64,000 bases of DNA from Bin34 sp965219935 (lineage in GTDB: Bacteria > Chloroflexota > Anaerolineae > Caldilineales > Caldilineaceae): positions 558,001-622,000 of the forward strand of contig CBDCOU010000003.1 in assembly GCA_965219935.1 (NCBI GenBank), written 5' to 3'. Position 1 is the stretch's first letter. Each line of letters starts with the position of its first letter. Positions 44,364 through 53,994 of this stretch are shown piece by piece. The notes below the pieces were generated by a model, which saw only the letters and a program-made list of their open reading frames with translations, made no database searches and was not told the origin of the DNA. Position numbers and translations under genes: made by a program.

Positions 44364-45083
44364 CTATCCCAAGGGGAAACTGACGGTCATGTGCCGCGCG
44401 TCGTCCCGTTTGCTGCGGTCCCGGACCTTCACGACCAGCACTGTCAGGTCGTCCCGCGCGCGGCCTTCCTCAAGTACCAGGGCGGTGTCGAGCAGCAGTC
44501 GGGCGAGACGGTCTGCCGGCAGGCTGCCGTCGGGGTCTGCTTCACAGATCAGGGCTGGTAGATTCATGCGGTCCTGTGGATGGCGGCCGGCTTCCCACAC
44601 CCCGTCCGAGGCCGCCACCACCATGCAGCCGGCCTCGATTGGCAGCTCGGTGATGTCCGGCCGCGTGTTGCGGTGAATGCCGATGGCCTGACTGTGGGCC
44701 TGCAGCAGTCCCTGGCTGTTGCTGGTTCGGAACCAGGCTGGGCAGTGGCAGTTGCGCGAGACGACAAGCGTCCAGGAGTCCATGTCGATGCTGACGATTT
44801 GCAATTCGGCGCTTACCTGACCCCGTCGATACGTGCGCAGGTAGTCGTGTGCCGCCCGCGCCGTGGCTCCGTCGCGCACGCCCTCGGCCAACAGTGAGAT
44901 CGCCTTGCGCACCACGAGGTTGCTGATGTTCTTGGCACTGCGGCCGCTGCGCTGGCCGTCGGCCAGGACTGCGCTCAAACCGCCGTGCGGCCTTTCGACC
45001 ACCTCGACCGTATCCCCGCTTTCGCGCGTGGCGTACTTCGGGATTTTGGAAACTGCGAGCTGGACGACGGGAGCTGGGGCCAC
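44364..45083 (-). CDS. PP2C/SpoIIE-type serine/threonine phosphatase
   Basis: About 239 residues from GTG 45083. The metal-binding PP2C core is seen in LSAVLADGQRSGRSAKNISN, in VVAASDGVWEAG and in ARDDLTVLVVKV, the typical D-G, SDG and DD motifs of the SpoIIE/PP2C branch. It dephosphorylates Ser/Thr-phosphorylated partners, commonly anti-sigma-factor antagonists. The start is uncertain: the frame stays open to 45203, overlapping the upstream gene by about 100 bases. It follows the hydrolase-SH3-M23 gene closely, so the two may be cotranscribed. Confidence 0.75.
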   Translation of the reverse strand: MAPAPVVQLAVSKIPKYATRESGDTVEVVERPHGGLSAVLADGQRSGRSAKNISNLVVRKAISLLAEGVRDGATARAAHDYLRTYRRGQVSAELQIVSIDMDSWTLVVSRNCHCPAWFRTSNSQGLLQAHSQAIGIHRNTRPDITELPIEAGCMVVAASDGVWEAGRHPQDRMNLPALICEADPDGSLPADRLARLLLDTALVLEEGRARDDLTVLVVKVRDRSKRDDARHMTVSFPLG

Positions 45084-45097
45084 AGTGGGGAACCGGT

Positions 45098-48000
45098 TCA
45101 GGGAAGGACGTTGGAGTCGCTTTCCACGCCGGGCGGGGACGGCTCCATGGCTACCGGGCGATTTCGGAAAATGTCCTGCGACATGAATTGTGCCGGATTG
45201 CAAAATCCGCCCCAGCCGTCGGGCCTGCGATACGGCAGTATCCGTATGCCGAAGTGCAGGTGGGGTCCCGTACTGGCCCCCGTGTTGCCTGAAAGGCCCA
45301 GGGTGGCGCCGCGTCCGACGGTCTGGCCCACACTGACCGAGAACTCGCTCATGTGCGCGTACACCGATTCCCCCCAGTCGTGCTCCATGAGCACGAACTT
45401 GCCGAAGCCACCCACACCGAAATCGGTTCGGGTGATCCTGCCGGCGTCGGTCGCCAGCAATGGTGTGCCCACCGGCAACGCGAAGTCAAGGCCGTTGTGG
45501 CCCCGCAAGGGCACTCCGCCGTAGGTGAAACGGCCGTAGAACTGCGGATTGGTGCCCCAGCCCTGGGACATCGGGAAACGGCCCGGGAACGGAGTGGCAA
45601 TATCGATGTGATCGGCCAGGAAGTCGTAGGCCAGCAGGCGCAGTCCGCTCTGCGAACCTTCGGCGACCCAACCCGACGGCTGGTTCGAGGGCGGGATCAC
45701 CATGTCCGTCCACCACCAGCGGAGATTGTCCCTGATCTCCGGCCCGCCATGGACGAGCAGGGTGCTGCGGGACGGCGCACGCCCAATGATGTCCGAATCC
45801 GGTTTGCCTACCTGTCCGGGAGTCCGGCGCATGCGCAGGACATCCGATTGGATGTTCATGACGCGGTCCCCGTTGGCGAAGGTCCGACGTTCCCGGGCAC
45901 TGGGCGCACGGCGCGGAACGGGTGGACTGACCGCGGGCAGCGGGTTGGTTCCCATCTGCGGCGTGCCGTCCGGTGCATTCTGGGCTATCCATCCCCAAAT
46001 CCGGTCCTGTTCGTCCGTGGCCACAGCCAGCAACCACCACGGGACGCCCCCCACCGCCTGTGGATGGCCCAGGACCGTGCACAGCGTGTTGCGTGGGATT
46101 TCACCAAGGACATCGTAGCCAGCATCCCCGTCCAGACCCGGCGTGCGCCGCATCGGGCTTGCGGCAATTACCCAGATGCTGTCGCCCGGCTGGAGCGCTT
46201 GCCGGTCCCGTCCAGGCAGGTTCGGTGCGGAGTCCTGAAGGAGGTCGTAGCCGGTCGACGTCATGTCCGCGACCCATCCCCGCAGTACGGGCTCCACCGC
46301 GGTGGGAGTGACCACCTGCCACCACACCAGTCTGTCTTCCATGCGCGGGCCGCCTTCCACGGTCAGTGACATGCCGGGAGCCAGTTGCATGACGATGTCG
46401 TCGACCGCCTGGTTGGAGATTCCGGGCAAGCGACGCAGGAGGGCATTGCGCCATACCCAGACGGTGTCGCCAACCGCAAACCTGGGTTCGGGAATGGCCG
46501 GGGTCCCAGGCACGGCGATGACTTGCAGGTTGCGCTTGTGGCGGTCGGTTTCCTCCCGAAGCCACCCTGTCGAATCGCTGCCTTCCGGCCAAGCCGCGCG
46601 CACGCGCCACCAGATACTGTCCTCAACGTACAAGGGCCCTTCCTGCACGAGGCCCGGAGTCCCAACCGGGACGGTACCCAACAGATCGTCTGCCTCCTTG
46701 GCCCGCGTGCCCGGGGTGCGCCGCAGTTCGGTGGGGCGCTGGACAAGGAAGTAGGTGCCCGGCGCCATGGCGTCCGTATCCGGAATTGGCACCGGGTCAA
46801 AGGGAGCCGCCAGGTCCGGGGCGCCGGACACCCTGGCGATGAACGGCTGCGCATCCACGCCGGCTTGCGCCAGCCAGCCGTCAACCCGGGTGTGATCGGA
46901 CACAGTGACCGTGACGCGCCACCAGATCAGTCGGTCCACCTGTTCGGGGCCGTCGACAATCAGGCACTGCTGGCCCGAGGGAAGCTTCGTCACGATGGCG
47001 TCCGGGGGCGAACCCACGAATCCGGGCACGGTCCGCAGGTTGATGTCGCCGATGGTCCTGACCACGCTGCCGGGGGATAGGCTGGCGGAAGCATCAGGCT
47101 GTTCGGGGTTGAGCAGGGGAGCCTTTTGCGGATCCCAGGCATAGTGTTGGTTGAGGGCTGCGGCAATGTCCGCCAGGGCAGCCTCGGATGCGGACAGTTG
47201 CCAGCGACCGCCGGGGCTGGCCGCCCACCGGAACAGGGCGGCACAACGGACCTGCTGGTGTCCCGGACCTTCGTTCCACCCGTTGATTTCCCGATAGACC
47301 GCCTGCACCCATCCGTTTTGCCGGGGGCTCCAGGACTGGAATTGGTCCGCTTCCACGATGTATACGGGCAGTTGGCGCATGTGGTACGGAATGCCGCGCA
47401 TGAAGTCGCGGTAGGCCCTGAAACCACTGCGGCGGCGTGGCGAGCGGTCGGGAATCCAGGCATCGGCGGTAACGTCGGCAGGATCGTCCGTGACCGTGAA
47501 GGCATGCAGGGCAATGCCGTCGCAACCCTGGGGGCCCAGCCGGTTCAGAATGTCGCTGAAATAGGTGATCCAGTCCCCGCTCTCGTTGCCCGCATAGCGG
47601 GTGTGGGTGTTCCATGGGGTAACCGCCCCCGTAAGAACGAGTGCATCCGGGTCGGCCTGTCGGATGGCCTCCCTGCACTGCCTGAAACAGGCGACATAGT
47701 GGTCCGGGTGCACGGCTTCGCCGACGGTGGCCAGGTTGGTCGCAGTTCCGTCGGGATGAAGCGCGTCAAAGCGCTCGGGTAGGGCCCGCAACACGGCCTG
47801 CACCTGCGCCGGGTCCTTCACGTCCTTGAGCAGGGATATCCGGGCGCGTGCGTCGGCGCCCGGGCGCGCGGCCCAATTGTTGAACTCGTTGCCAATCACC
47901 CAGTGACGGCAGCCACGCGAGACCTTGACAAAACGGCCGCATCGCCGAGCGAAGTTCAAGTGGTTGTCGACAGCCGGAAGCGTGCCGTCCGGGTTGAAAC

Positions 48001-48199
48001 CCAATTGCAGTTTGACAATGACACCGTAGCCGCGTTCCGACCAGGCACTGTAGTCCACGCCGGAGCGGTCGGCGGCGTCCATGCCTATGAATTCGTTGAA
48101 CACCACCCAGCCGTGTACGCCGGCCTCTTCGAAGAGATGCTCGCCGCCCGCGTCGTGCAGACCGTAGATGTTTAGCGGTTCGTTGGGTACGGGAGGCAT
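45098..48199 (-). CDS. Multidomain cell-wall protein: glycoside-hydrolase-like, five SH3-like repeats, M23 peptidase
   Basis: From ATG 48199 the protein has 1033 residues (GTG 48217 is an alternative). Residues about 1-355 look like a clan A glycoside hydrolase barrel, with an acid/base Glu in HWVIGNEFNNWAA and a possible nucleophile Glu in LPVYIVEADQF. Five related SH3-like repeats of about 85-95 residues follow (about 373-870), each with an LRRTPG-type turn, a GP or HP step, a W-W strand and a GW(L/V/I) end. The C-terminal M23/LytM domain (about 900-985) is complete, with GHNGLDFALPVGTP, VYAHMSEFSV and GPHLHFGIR zinc and catalytic residues. No signal peptide is obvious. A role in binding and cutting peptidoglycan or a surface glycan is inferred. 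Confidence 0.82.
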   Translation of the reverse strand: MPPVPNEPLNIYGLHDAGGEHLFEEAGVHGWVVFNEFIGMDAADRSGVDYSAWSERGYGVIVKLQLGFNPDGTLPAVDNHLNFARRCGRFVKVSRGCRHWVIGNEFNNWAARPGADARARISLLKDVKDPAQVQAVLRALPERFDALHPDGTATNLATVGEAVHPDHYVACFRQCREAIRQADPDALVLTGAVTPWNTHTRYAGNESGDWITYFSDILNRLGPQGCDGIALHAFTVTDDPADVTADAWIPDRSPRRRSGFRAYRDFMRGIPYHMRQLPVYIVEADQFQSWSPRQNGWVQAVYREINGWNEGPGHQQVRCAALFRWAASPGGRWQLSASEAALADIAAALNQHYAWDPQKAPLLNPEQPDASASLSPGSVVRTIGDINLRTVPGFVGSPPDAIVTKLPSGQQCLIVDGPEQVDRLIWWRVTVTVSDHTRVDGWLAQAGVDAQPFIARVSGAPDLAAPFDPVPIPDTDAMAPGTYFLVQRPTELRRTPGTRAKEADDLLGTVPVGTPGLVQEGPLYVEDSIWWRVRAAWPEGSDSTGWLREETDRHKRNLQVIAVPGTPAIPEPRFAVGDTVWVWRNALLRRLPGISNQAVDDIVMQLAPGMSLTVEGGPRMEDRLVWWQVVTPTAVEPVLRGWVADMTSTGYDLLQDSAPNLPGRDRQALQPGDSIWVIAASPMRRTPGLDGDAGYDVLGEIPRNTLCTVLGHPQAVGGVPWWLLAVATDEQDRIWGWIAQNAPDGTPQMGTNPLPAVSPPVPRRAPSARERRTFANGDRVMNIQSDVLRMRRTPGQVGKPDSDIIGRAPSRSTLLVHGGPEIRDNLRWWWTDMVIPPSNQPSGWVAEGSQSGLRLLAYDFLADHIDIATPFPGRFPMSQGWGTNPQFYGRFTYGGVPLRGHNGLDFALPVGTPLLATDAGRITRTDFGVGGFGKFVLMEHDWGESVYAHMSEFSVSVGQTVGRGATLGLSGNTGASTGPHLHFGIRILPYRRPDGWGGFCNPAQFMSQDIFRNRPVAMEPSPPGVESDSNVLP

Positions 48200-48268
48200 G
48201 GCGATGCAATGCGGCACGCGTGCGCCGGTCGGATCAAGGCGGGGACCGATGTTGGCGAACGCCTGGCG

Positions 48269-49666
48269 TCAGTCGGTGGCAACGGGGTCGTTCCTGCGGC
48301 GCTCGGCGAGCTCGGCCAGCAGAGCGCGATGGCGATCGCGCGTGATCGGGTATTTGCGAATGACGTAGATGCCAACCGCCACCAACAATGTGGGCAGCAC
48401 GCCGGACAGGAGCCGCAGGGCCGTCACCACCGACTGGGGCTGCTCGATGCCGGTACCGTAGGTGGCCTCGATGAAGCCGGCTTGGGCCAGGATGAGATTG
48501 GCAACGAACACCGCCACGGCACCGCCCAACTTGCGGAAAAAGACCATATAGGCCGTGAACAGTCCTTCGCTGCGGTTGCCGGTTTGCAGTTCGTCGTACT
48601 CAAGAACGTCGGGCAGCATGGCCCACGGAATGGTAACTCCCGCTGCGTATGTGAATCCCAGCCAGATGCAAAAATAAAGAAACGTGTCGGCGGCTCCCTG
48701 CGGATACAGGGCGTATGTTGGCAGCGTTGCAATCCAAAGGAAGCCACAGATTATGTATGCCTTGAGCTTGCCCAGCTTCCTGACCAGCAGGTTGACCAGG
48801 GGCAGGGCCAACAGGGATGAACCCAGCAGCACCGCCGGCAACAGCGACTCCAGGAGCGGTGTCGCCCTCAAAACAATCTGCAAGTACCAGACAAATGTGG
48901 CTATGACAACTTCAAGTCCGGTCAATGCGAAGAAATAGGCGGTCGACAGCAGGACGAAGGGTCGATTGCGATAGGCGGTTCTGAGCCCCTCCACCACGCT
49001 GATGGGGACCTCGGACACTACATTGGCCGGTTCCTTGACCGTGATGAAGTTGAGGACCGGCGCCACCAGCAGGGATGCGCCAAACAGCCACCCGGCCAGC
49101 ATGTAGCCGCGGAAAACGTTGGACTCCCCACCCAGCATGCCCAGCCAGTCTTCCGCCAACATTTTGAACAGGGCCGCGATGACAAGCGCGCCCAGGATAA
49201 AGAAGGCGTTGCGCCACACGCTGAGGTCAATCCGTTCTTCGTAGTCGCTGGACAATTCCGCCACCAAGGCCGTGTGGGGTACCGAGAACACGGTGATGGC
49301 CGTGTCGAGCACCACGGAAATCACGACAAACCAAGCGAACAGGCTCCATGGATTGTCGAAGGGTTTGGTCCACAACAGGGCGAACAGCACCATCATGGGC
49401 ACGGCAGCCGCCAGCATCAGGGGACGCCGCCGGCCCCACCGGGTCTGCAGCCGATCGCTGATGAGGCCCACCAGTGGATCGTTGACCGCGTCCCAAATGC
49501 GGCCAATCATCAGGATCACGCCCACAATGCCCGGCCGGAGGCCGACCACGGTCACCAGAAAGTAGTTCAGGATCAGGGAGCGGCTGGTTGAGGTGATGGC
49601 CGGAATCCACTCTCCTGAACCGTAGATCAGTTTGAAGAGCGTCGACATGCGGCGGTTCGGGGCCAT
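48269..49666 (-). CDS. GPH-family sugar:cation symporter (MelB/GusB type)
   Basis: The 465-residue, twelve-helix transporter starts at ATG 49666 with an aggat ribosome-binding site. The glycoside-pentoside-hexuronide family pattern is clear from IGRIWDAVNDPLVGLISDR and TRWGRRRPLMLAA in the first half, and LLPDVLEYDELQTGNRSEG in the second. Members carry melibiose, xylosides, glucuronides or related sugars with Na+ or H+. It is 69 bases upstream of the hydrolase-SH3-M23 gene on the same strand. The beta-glucuronidase at 26042 is a plausible functional partner, though 20 kb away. Confidence 0.88.
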   Translation of the reverse strand: MAPNRRMSTLFKLIYGSGEWIPAITSTSRSLILNYFLVTVVGLRPGIVGVILMIGRIWDAVNDPLVGLISDRLQTRWGRRRPLMLAAAVPMMVLFALLWTKPFDNPWSLFAWFVVISVVLDTAITVFSVPHTALVAELSSDYEERIDLSVWRNAFFILGALVIAALFKMLAEDWLGMLGGESNVFRGYMLAGWLFGASLLVAPVLNFITVKEPANVVSEVPISVVEGLRTAYRNRPFVLLSTAYFFALTGLEVVIATFVWYLQIVLRATPLLESLLPAVLLGSSLLALPLVNLLVRKLGKLKAYIICGFLWIATLPTYALYPQGAADTFLYFCIWLGFTYAAGVTIPWAMLPDVLEYDELQTGNRSEGLFTAYMVFFRKLGGAVAVFVANLILAQAGFIEATYGTGIEQPQSVVTALRLLSGVLPTLLVAVGIYVIRKYPITRDRHRALLAELAERRRNDPVATD

Positions 49667-49747
49667 GTGGGGATCCTGCAGGGTGTGGAAGGTGTGGACG
49701 GTGCACGGGGCTGCCCTGTGCACTGCAACCCGGATGCTCGTCGGCCG

Positions 49748-51115
49748 TCAGTTGCCCGAGGGCTTGGATGGTGACAGCTTCAGCAAGGCAAGCAGGTCCG
49801 GCGGTTCGCCCTCCACGCGTACGGAGACCTTCCCCAGACGGGTTTCATCTCCTCTTGCTGGAACCCTGTCGAGCGCGTTCATTATCATCCCGCTGATGGT
49901 TTCCGCCTCGCCTTTGGTCTCTCCCAGCGCTTCCGCGAAGTCCTCGGGCAGTTCGTCCACAGGAACGTCGAGCCGGGCCACCACGGTGGTTCCGGACCGG
50001 ACCTCGAGCCGGGGTGCTTCCCGGGCGCGGTTTGCCTCAAGGTCCGATTCGTCTTCGATTTCGCCGAAGATTTCCTCCATCAGGTCTTCCAGGGTTACCA
50101 ATCCCGCCGTGCCTTGGAATTCGTCCTGCACCACGGCCATGTAGGCTCCGCGCGACTGGAACAGCTTCAGCATTTGGGGCAGTGGTGTGGAACCTGGAAC
50201 CACCAGGGCGCCTGTCCTCTGATCCTGGTCTCCGTCCGGCACTCTGGTGATGATGTCGAGGAGCCGAAACTCGGCCCTGCGGTCCAGCCGCGCCAGCTGC
50301 TTGAAGTGGAGGATCCCCTTGATGTCGTCCAGGTTGCTGCCGTAGATGGGATAGCGGGACTGGCCGGCTTCCCGCATCACCTCGATCACATCCGCGTAGG
50401 TTGCATCCTTCTGGATGCCCACAACCCGCGTGCGGGGCGTCATCACTTCGTTGACGGTGCGGTCGTCGAAGTTCCCAATCCGTTCCAGGTAGCCAAACTC
50501 GTCATCCTCGATGTGGTCGGCGTGATAGCTCTCCTCAATCAGGATCTGGATTTCCTCCTTGGAATAGGCCAACCCCAAGTCCTGGTCGATGGGGATCGGA
50601 GACCTGACGATGAGAAATTCGGCCGCGCGGTTCAACTGGTGGGCCAAGGGCCCCAATATCGTTTCACAGAGCCGCATGGTGCCGGCCACGGCCAGTACCA
50701 CCCTTTCCGGCATCTGGACGGCAATGGTCTGGGGAACCATCTCGCCTACGACGACATGCAGGAACGACAGACTGCAAACAGCGATGAGCAGCGCGGCCGT
50801 GGATGTGGCTTGCTCCGACAGCCATGGCAGGTGGAGTACCTCGTGCAGCCAGTGTGCCACGCGCTCTTCGGCATACATGCCCAGGGCCAAGCTGGCCAGC
50901 GTGATGCCAATCTGGGAGGTGGCGATAAAGTCGTTGCGGCGTTCCTTGTCCCGGAGAATGGTCAGGACATAGGGTGCCTGACGGTGCCCGGCCTCCTCCC
51001 TGCTTTCGATCCGGGGATAGGGCGCCAGCATCACGGAGAATTCGGACGCGACGAAGAAGCCGTTGGCGGCCACAAACAAGGCAATCAGCGCAATCGGAAC
51101 CAGGGCTTCCATCAT
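49748..51115 (-). CDS. CNNM/CorC-HlyC-type membrane protein with CBS pair
   Basis: The 455-residue protein has an N-terminal DUF21/CNNM membrane domain with about four helices (LVPIALIALFVAANGFFVAS, QIGITLASLALGM, FLHVVVGEMVPQTIAVQMPE). A CBS pair follows (VNEVMTPRTRVVGIQ, SRYPIYGSNLDDIKGILHFK, VVQDEFQGTAGLVTLEDLMEE). The C-terminal CorC_HlyC domain begins near RLEVRSGTTVVARLD. Such proteins are linked to Mg2+/Co2+ efflux. It overlaps the upstream paralogue by 4 bases. Confidence 0.9.
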   Translation of the reverse strand: MMEALVPIALIALFVAANGFFVASEFSVMLAPYPRIESREEAGHRQAPYVLTILRDKERRNDFIATSQIGITLASLALGMYAEERVAHWLHEVLHLPWLSEQATSTAALLIAVCSLSFLHVVVGEMVPQTIAVQMPERVVLAVAGTMRLCETILGPLAHQLNRAAEFLIVRSPIPIDQDLGLAYSKEEIQILIEESYHADHIEDDEFGYLERIGNFDDRTVNEVMTPRTRVVGIQKDATYADVIEVMREAGQSRYPIYGSNLDDIKGILHFKQLARLDRRAEFRLLDIITRVPDGDQDQRTGALVVPGSTPLPQMLKLFQSRGAYMAVVQDEFQGTAGLVTLEDLMEEIFGEIEDESDLEANRAREAPRLEVRSGTTVVARLDVPVDELPEDFAEALGETKGEAETISGMIMNALDRVPARGDETRLGKVSVRVEGEPPDLLALLKLSPSKPSGN

Positions 51116-52452
51116 GAGTCGCCGTGGTCGGACGGATCCCGGCTGACGGAGACCGTCCCCAGTTGCAGTGCCTGCCGGACTGTTTTCTCGGTGGCGTTCA
51201 CAAAGAAACCGTCCGCCACATTGGGTCCGGCACGGCGGAGGCCCCCGTGCGGGATGCCCGTCACGCGGGCCGGGGCTTGCGGGGACGGTTCCAGTGGGAG
51301 GGCGTTGGGGTCCAAGGCTTGGTGTTCGGGATCGAAGACGGCCGAGAGTACTTTCGGAGCCACCGATCCTTCAATGAACAGCACGTCGTTGTTGACGAAC
51401 CGAAAGGGTGGCGGTGCTTCTTGATCGAACTCGTCCCGTATGTCCCCTACGACGGCTTCCACCAGCTGTTCCAGCGTGATGATCCCGGAGGTTGCACCTG
51501 CACCGTCCCGCACCATCGCCAAATGCACCTTGTTGTGCAGCATGTCCGCCAGCGCGTCGTCCACCTTGACGTCTTCCGCAAACGCCGGGAAAGGGTCCGC
51601 ATCAGTGCCGGACCGCGGTGCCGCTTCACACATTAGATCCCGCAGATGAACGGTGCGGGTCAGATTGTCCAAGGAACCGTCGAAGACGGGCATGCGGGAA
51701 TAGGGGGAGTTGGCCAGAAGGTCTCGCTGCAGGTCCTGGGTCGTCCATTCGGGGGCCGCAAAAATGTGTTCCCGAGCCACCATCTTCGCCGAAACCGGTT
51801 CCTTGTCGATGTTGAGGGTGCGGTCGATGGCACCTCCTTCGTCCCAGTCGAACTGGCCCTGCTCCTGACTCTCCCTGGAAATCCGCCGGATCTCCTGGTC
51901 GGTCAGCACCAGGCCGTGCTGGTGTGTGACCTCGACCCGGGCCAGGAACAGGATTGCCCGGTTGAACAGATTGAAGATCCACAGGAAAGGCTGGAACAGG
52001 AAGTGGTAGGCCCGCATGTAGGTCACGGTGGACATGGCCAACCCCTCGGGAATGCGGATGCCCAGGTTCTTGGGCACCAGTTCGCCGATGAACACCTGAC
52101 CCAAGGACAGCACCAAGAGCGTCGAGCCCACCGCCAGCGAGGTGGCAGTGGTTGGGTTCAGGCCCAGTTTCAGGAGCAGGGGCTCAATGCGGGGCGCGAC
52201 CCCGGCCTGGCCTACGAAGCCCAGGACGATGCTGCAAATCGTGATGCTGATTTGACAGCTTGAAATGTAGGCACTGAGCTGGCTGGGGTCGTGAATGATG
52301 CCGCCCACCTTGTCGGCGAGGGTGTTGCCATCATCCTGCAGCTGTTGGATTCGGGAACGTCGCGAACCTGCAAGAGAGATTTCGGCAGCGACGTAAAAGG
52401 CAGTCAACAGGATAATCGCGACAACCGAACCCAGGATCGCGATTAGTCCCAT
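51112..52452 (-). CDS. CNNM/CorC-HlyC-type membrane protein, paralogue
   Basis: The 446-residue protein has the same layout. A DUF21 membrane domain (VVAIILLTAFYVAAEISLAG, QISITICSIVLGFVGQ, FIGELVPKNLGIRIPE) is followed by a more diverged CBS pair (SRMPVFDGSLDNLTRTVHLR, MVRDGAGATSGIITLEQLVE). The C-terminal part lacks a well-formed CorC_HlyC end. It also lacks the acidic MTPR loop at the start of the first CBS domain (SAKMVAREHIFAA). The two adjacent, overlapping genes suggest a hetero-oligomer. It starts 3 bases after the CCA-adding-type gene stops. Confidence 0.88.
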   Translation of the reverse strand: MGLIAILGSVVAIILLTAFYVAAEISLAGSRRSRIQQLQDDGNTLADKVGGIIHDPSQLSAYISSCQISITICSIVLGFVGQAGVAPRIEPLLLKLGLNPTTATSLAVGSTLLVLSLGQVFIGELVPKNLGIRIPEGLAMSTVTYMRAYHFLFQPFLWIFNLFNRAILFLARVEVTHQHGLVLTDQEIRRISRESQEQGQFDWDEGGAIDRTLNIDKEPVSAKMVAREHIFAAPEWTTQDLQRDLLANSPYSRMPVFDGSLDNLTRTVHLRDLMCEAAPRSGTDADPFPAFAEDVKVDDALADMLHNKVHLAMVRDGAGATSGIITLEQLVEAVVGDIRDEFDQEAPPPFRFVNNDVLFIEGSVAPKVLSAVFDPEHQALDPNALPLEPSPQAPARVTGIPHGGLRRAGPNVADGFFVNATEKTVRQALQLGTVSVSRDPSDHGDS

Positions 52453-52455
52453 GAA

Positions 52456-53994
52456 CTAACTTGTGCCATTGCAGGTCCGACGTTGCGGCCGGGAAGTGTT
52501 GGGTCCTTGAAAAGGATCGGTTGCACTTCTATGGTACAGCAAATCATCCAGGAACACCCGCGCTTCGGCGGGCGAAGTGACGCGGTCCATCACCTGGGCC
52601 TCGACGAGGAGGGTCAGCAATCGTCCGACTTCCGGGCCGGGTGTCAGGGCATACCAGTTCAGAAGATCCTGTCCGGATGCCAGCGGCCGGACCGGCCCAC
52701 CTTGACCAAGCCGCCACAGACGATTGATGGCATGCTGGATTGCCGTCAGGCGGGTTTGCGTTCCGGTTCCGGTGGCCCGTGCCAACGGCGCTGCGATTGC
52801 GCATGCATCTTGCAACACAGGCCGGCCAAGGTGCCAGCCGGTCTTCTCCATCAAACGGTGACACTCAATCACCGTCGGCTTTCGGGCGTTGCCACGATCG
52901 GGCGGATGCACCCATCGCCCCCACACTTGGTCGAGGGCCGCGCCGACAGAACCCAGCCACTGCTGTTCCGTACTGGCAAAGGCGCATCGTCTAGCCCAGC
53001 GCTTCATGCCGGCACTTGGTCTGGCCGCAGTCGTACCCGGGAGGATCAGCCAAAGGACGGCGGCCATGATCCACCAGTCACCGCGCAGGCGCCCCGGCCC
53101 CAGGTACGCGCGAGCCATCTGCTGAAGGTCGATCACCGCATCGATGTCCGGTTCCACGGGACTCGGATTCCGTTCGTGCTGGCTCCGGTCCGGTTTGGTT
53201 GACCTTGTCCACGCCTGCAACCGCGACAGCCAGCGCACATCGTCCTCGGACAGGGTGAACGTCCCGCCTTCCCTGTCGGCAACCAGCGGCCAGAGGTTCA
53301 TCTCGTTCAGGTCGTGTACGACATCATGAATGGACGAGGCGGGACTGGTTACCAGCTTCCACACTTCCGGCCCCACCCGTTCTCGCGCAGCCTGTCCGGC
53401 GAGGTGGCCATGTTGCCTGATGAACGACCGCAATTCCGCCGACAGCGTCAGTCCAAGGCCGTGGGATAGCCGGACGCCCCTGAGCATGCGCAAGGGATCG
53501 GACAACATGTTGTGTTCGGAGACGGGAACTACCGTGCGTTCGGTAAGGTCAACCCGTCCCCCGAAGGGATCGACCAGTGTGCCGGTCACGTGCGTGCCGA
53601 CGACCGACTTGACCTGTACCGCCATGGCATTCACGCGAAAGTCGCGTTGTCCAAGGTCGGTGTCAATGCAGCCATCTCCCAAGACGACCAAATCGATTGT
53701 TCCAACCGGCTCCCGCTCGGATGGAGGGTGTGATGCCAATCGCCAGATCTGCCTGCGGGGATTCAGGCAAAAGGCGTGCCAGTCGCCGGGGATCCAGCGT
53801 TGGTCCTCCAATTGGTGTGGTTGTGGTACGGCCAAGTCAAGGTCGTGTCCGGGTGCGATTCCCAGGAGGCGGTCGCGGACCATGCCGCCCACAATCCAAA
53901 TCGGAGGCCCCCATGCCTCCAGGAAGCGGTCCAGAACCCGGGATTGCTCGGGGCGGAGCGTCAGATGGATTTCACAGGAATTAAGAGTTGTCAT
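52456..53994 (-). CDS. CCA-adding tRNA nucleotidyltransferase/poly(A) polymerase family protein
   Basis: The 512-residue class II nucleotidyltransferase has the signature IVGGMVRDRLLGIAPGHDLDLA at about residues 33-54, with the catalytic DLD. The QRDFRVNAMAVQV motif and the DPLRMLRGVRLSHGLG motif follow. These are typical of CCA-adding enzymes and poly(A) polymerases. No HD phosphohydrolase motif was seen in the C-terminal half, which is longer than in minimal CCA enzymes and unlike any domain I recognise. In a single-genome view it may be CCA-adding or A-adding only. It heads the CNNM pair, with 3 bases between. Confidence 0.85.
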   Translation of the reverse strand: MTTLNSCEIHLTLRPEQSRVLDRFLEAWGPPIWIVGGMVRDRLLGIAPGHDLDLAVPQPHQLEDQRWIPGDWHAFCLNPRRQIWRLASHPPSEREPVGTIDLVVLGDGCIDTDLGQRDFRVNAMAVQVKSVVGTHVTGTLVDPFGGRVDLTERTVVPVSEHNMLSDPLRMLRGVRLSHGLGLTLSAELRSFIRQHGHLAGQAARERVGPEVWKLVTSPASSIHDVVHDLNEMNLWPLVADREGGTFTLSEDDVRWLSRLQAWTRSTKPDRSQHERNPSPVEPDIDAVIDLQQMARAYLGPGRLRGDWWIMAAVLWLILPGTTAARPSAGMKRWARRCAFASTEQQWLGSVGAALDQVWGRWVHPPDRGNARKPTVIECHRLMEKTGWHLGRPVLQDACAIAAPLARATGTGTQTRLTAIQHAINRLWRLGQGGPVRPLASGQDLLNWYALTPGPEVGRLLTLLVEAQVMDRVTSPAEARVFLDDLLYHRSATDPFQGPNTSRPQRRTCNGTS

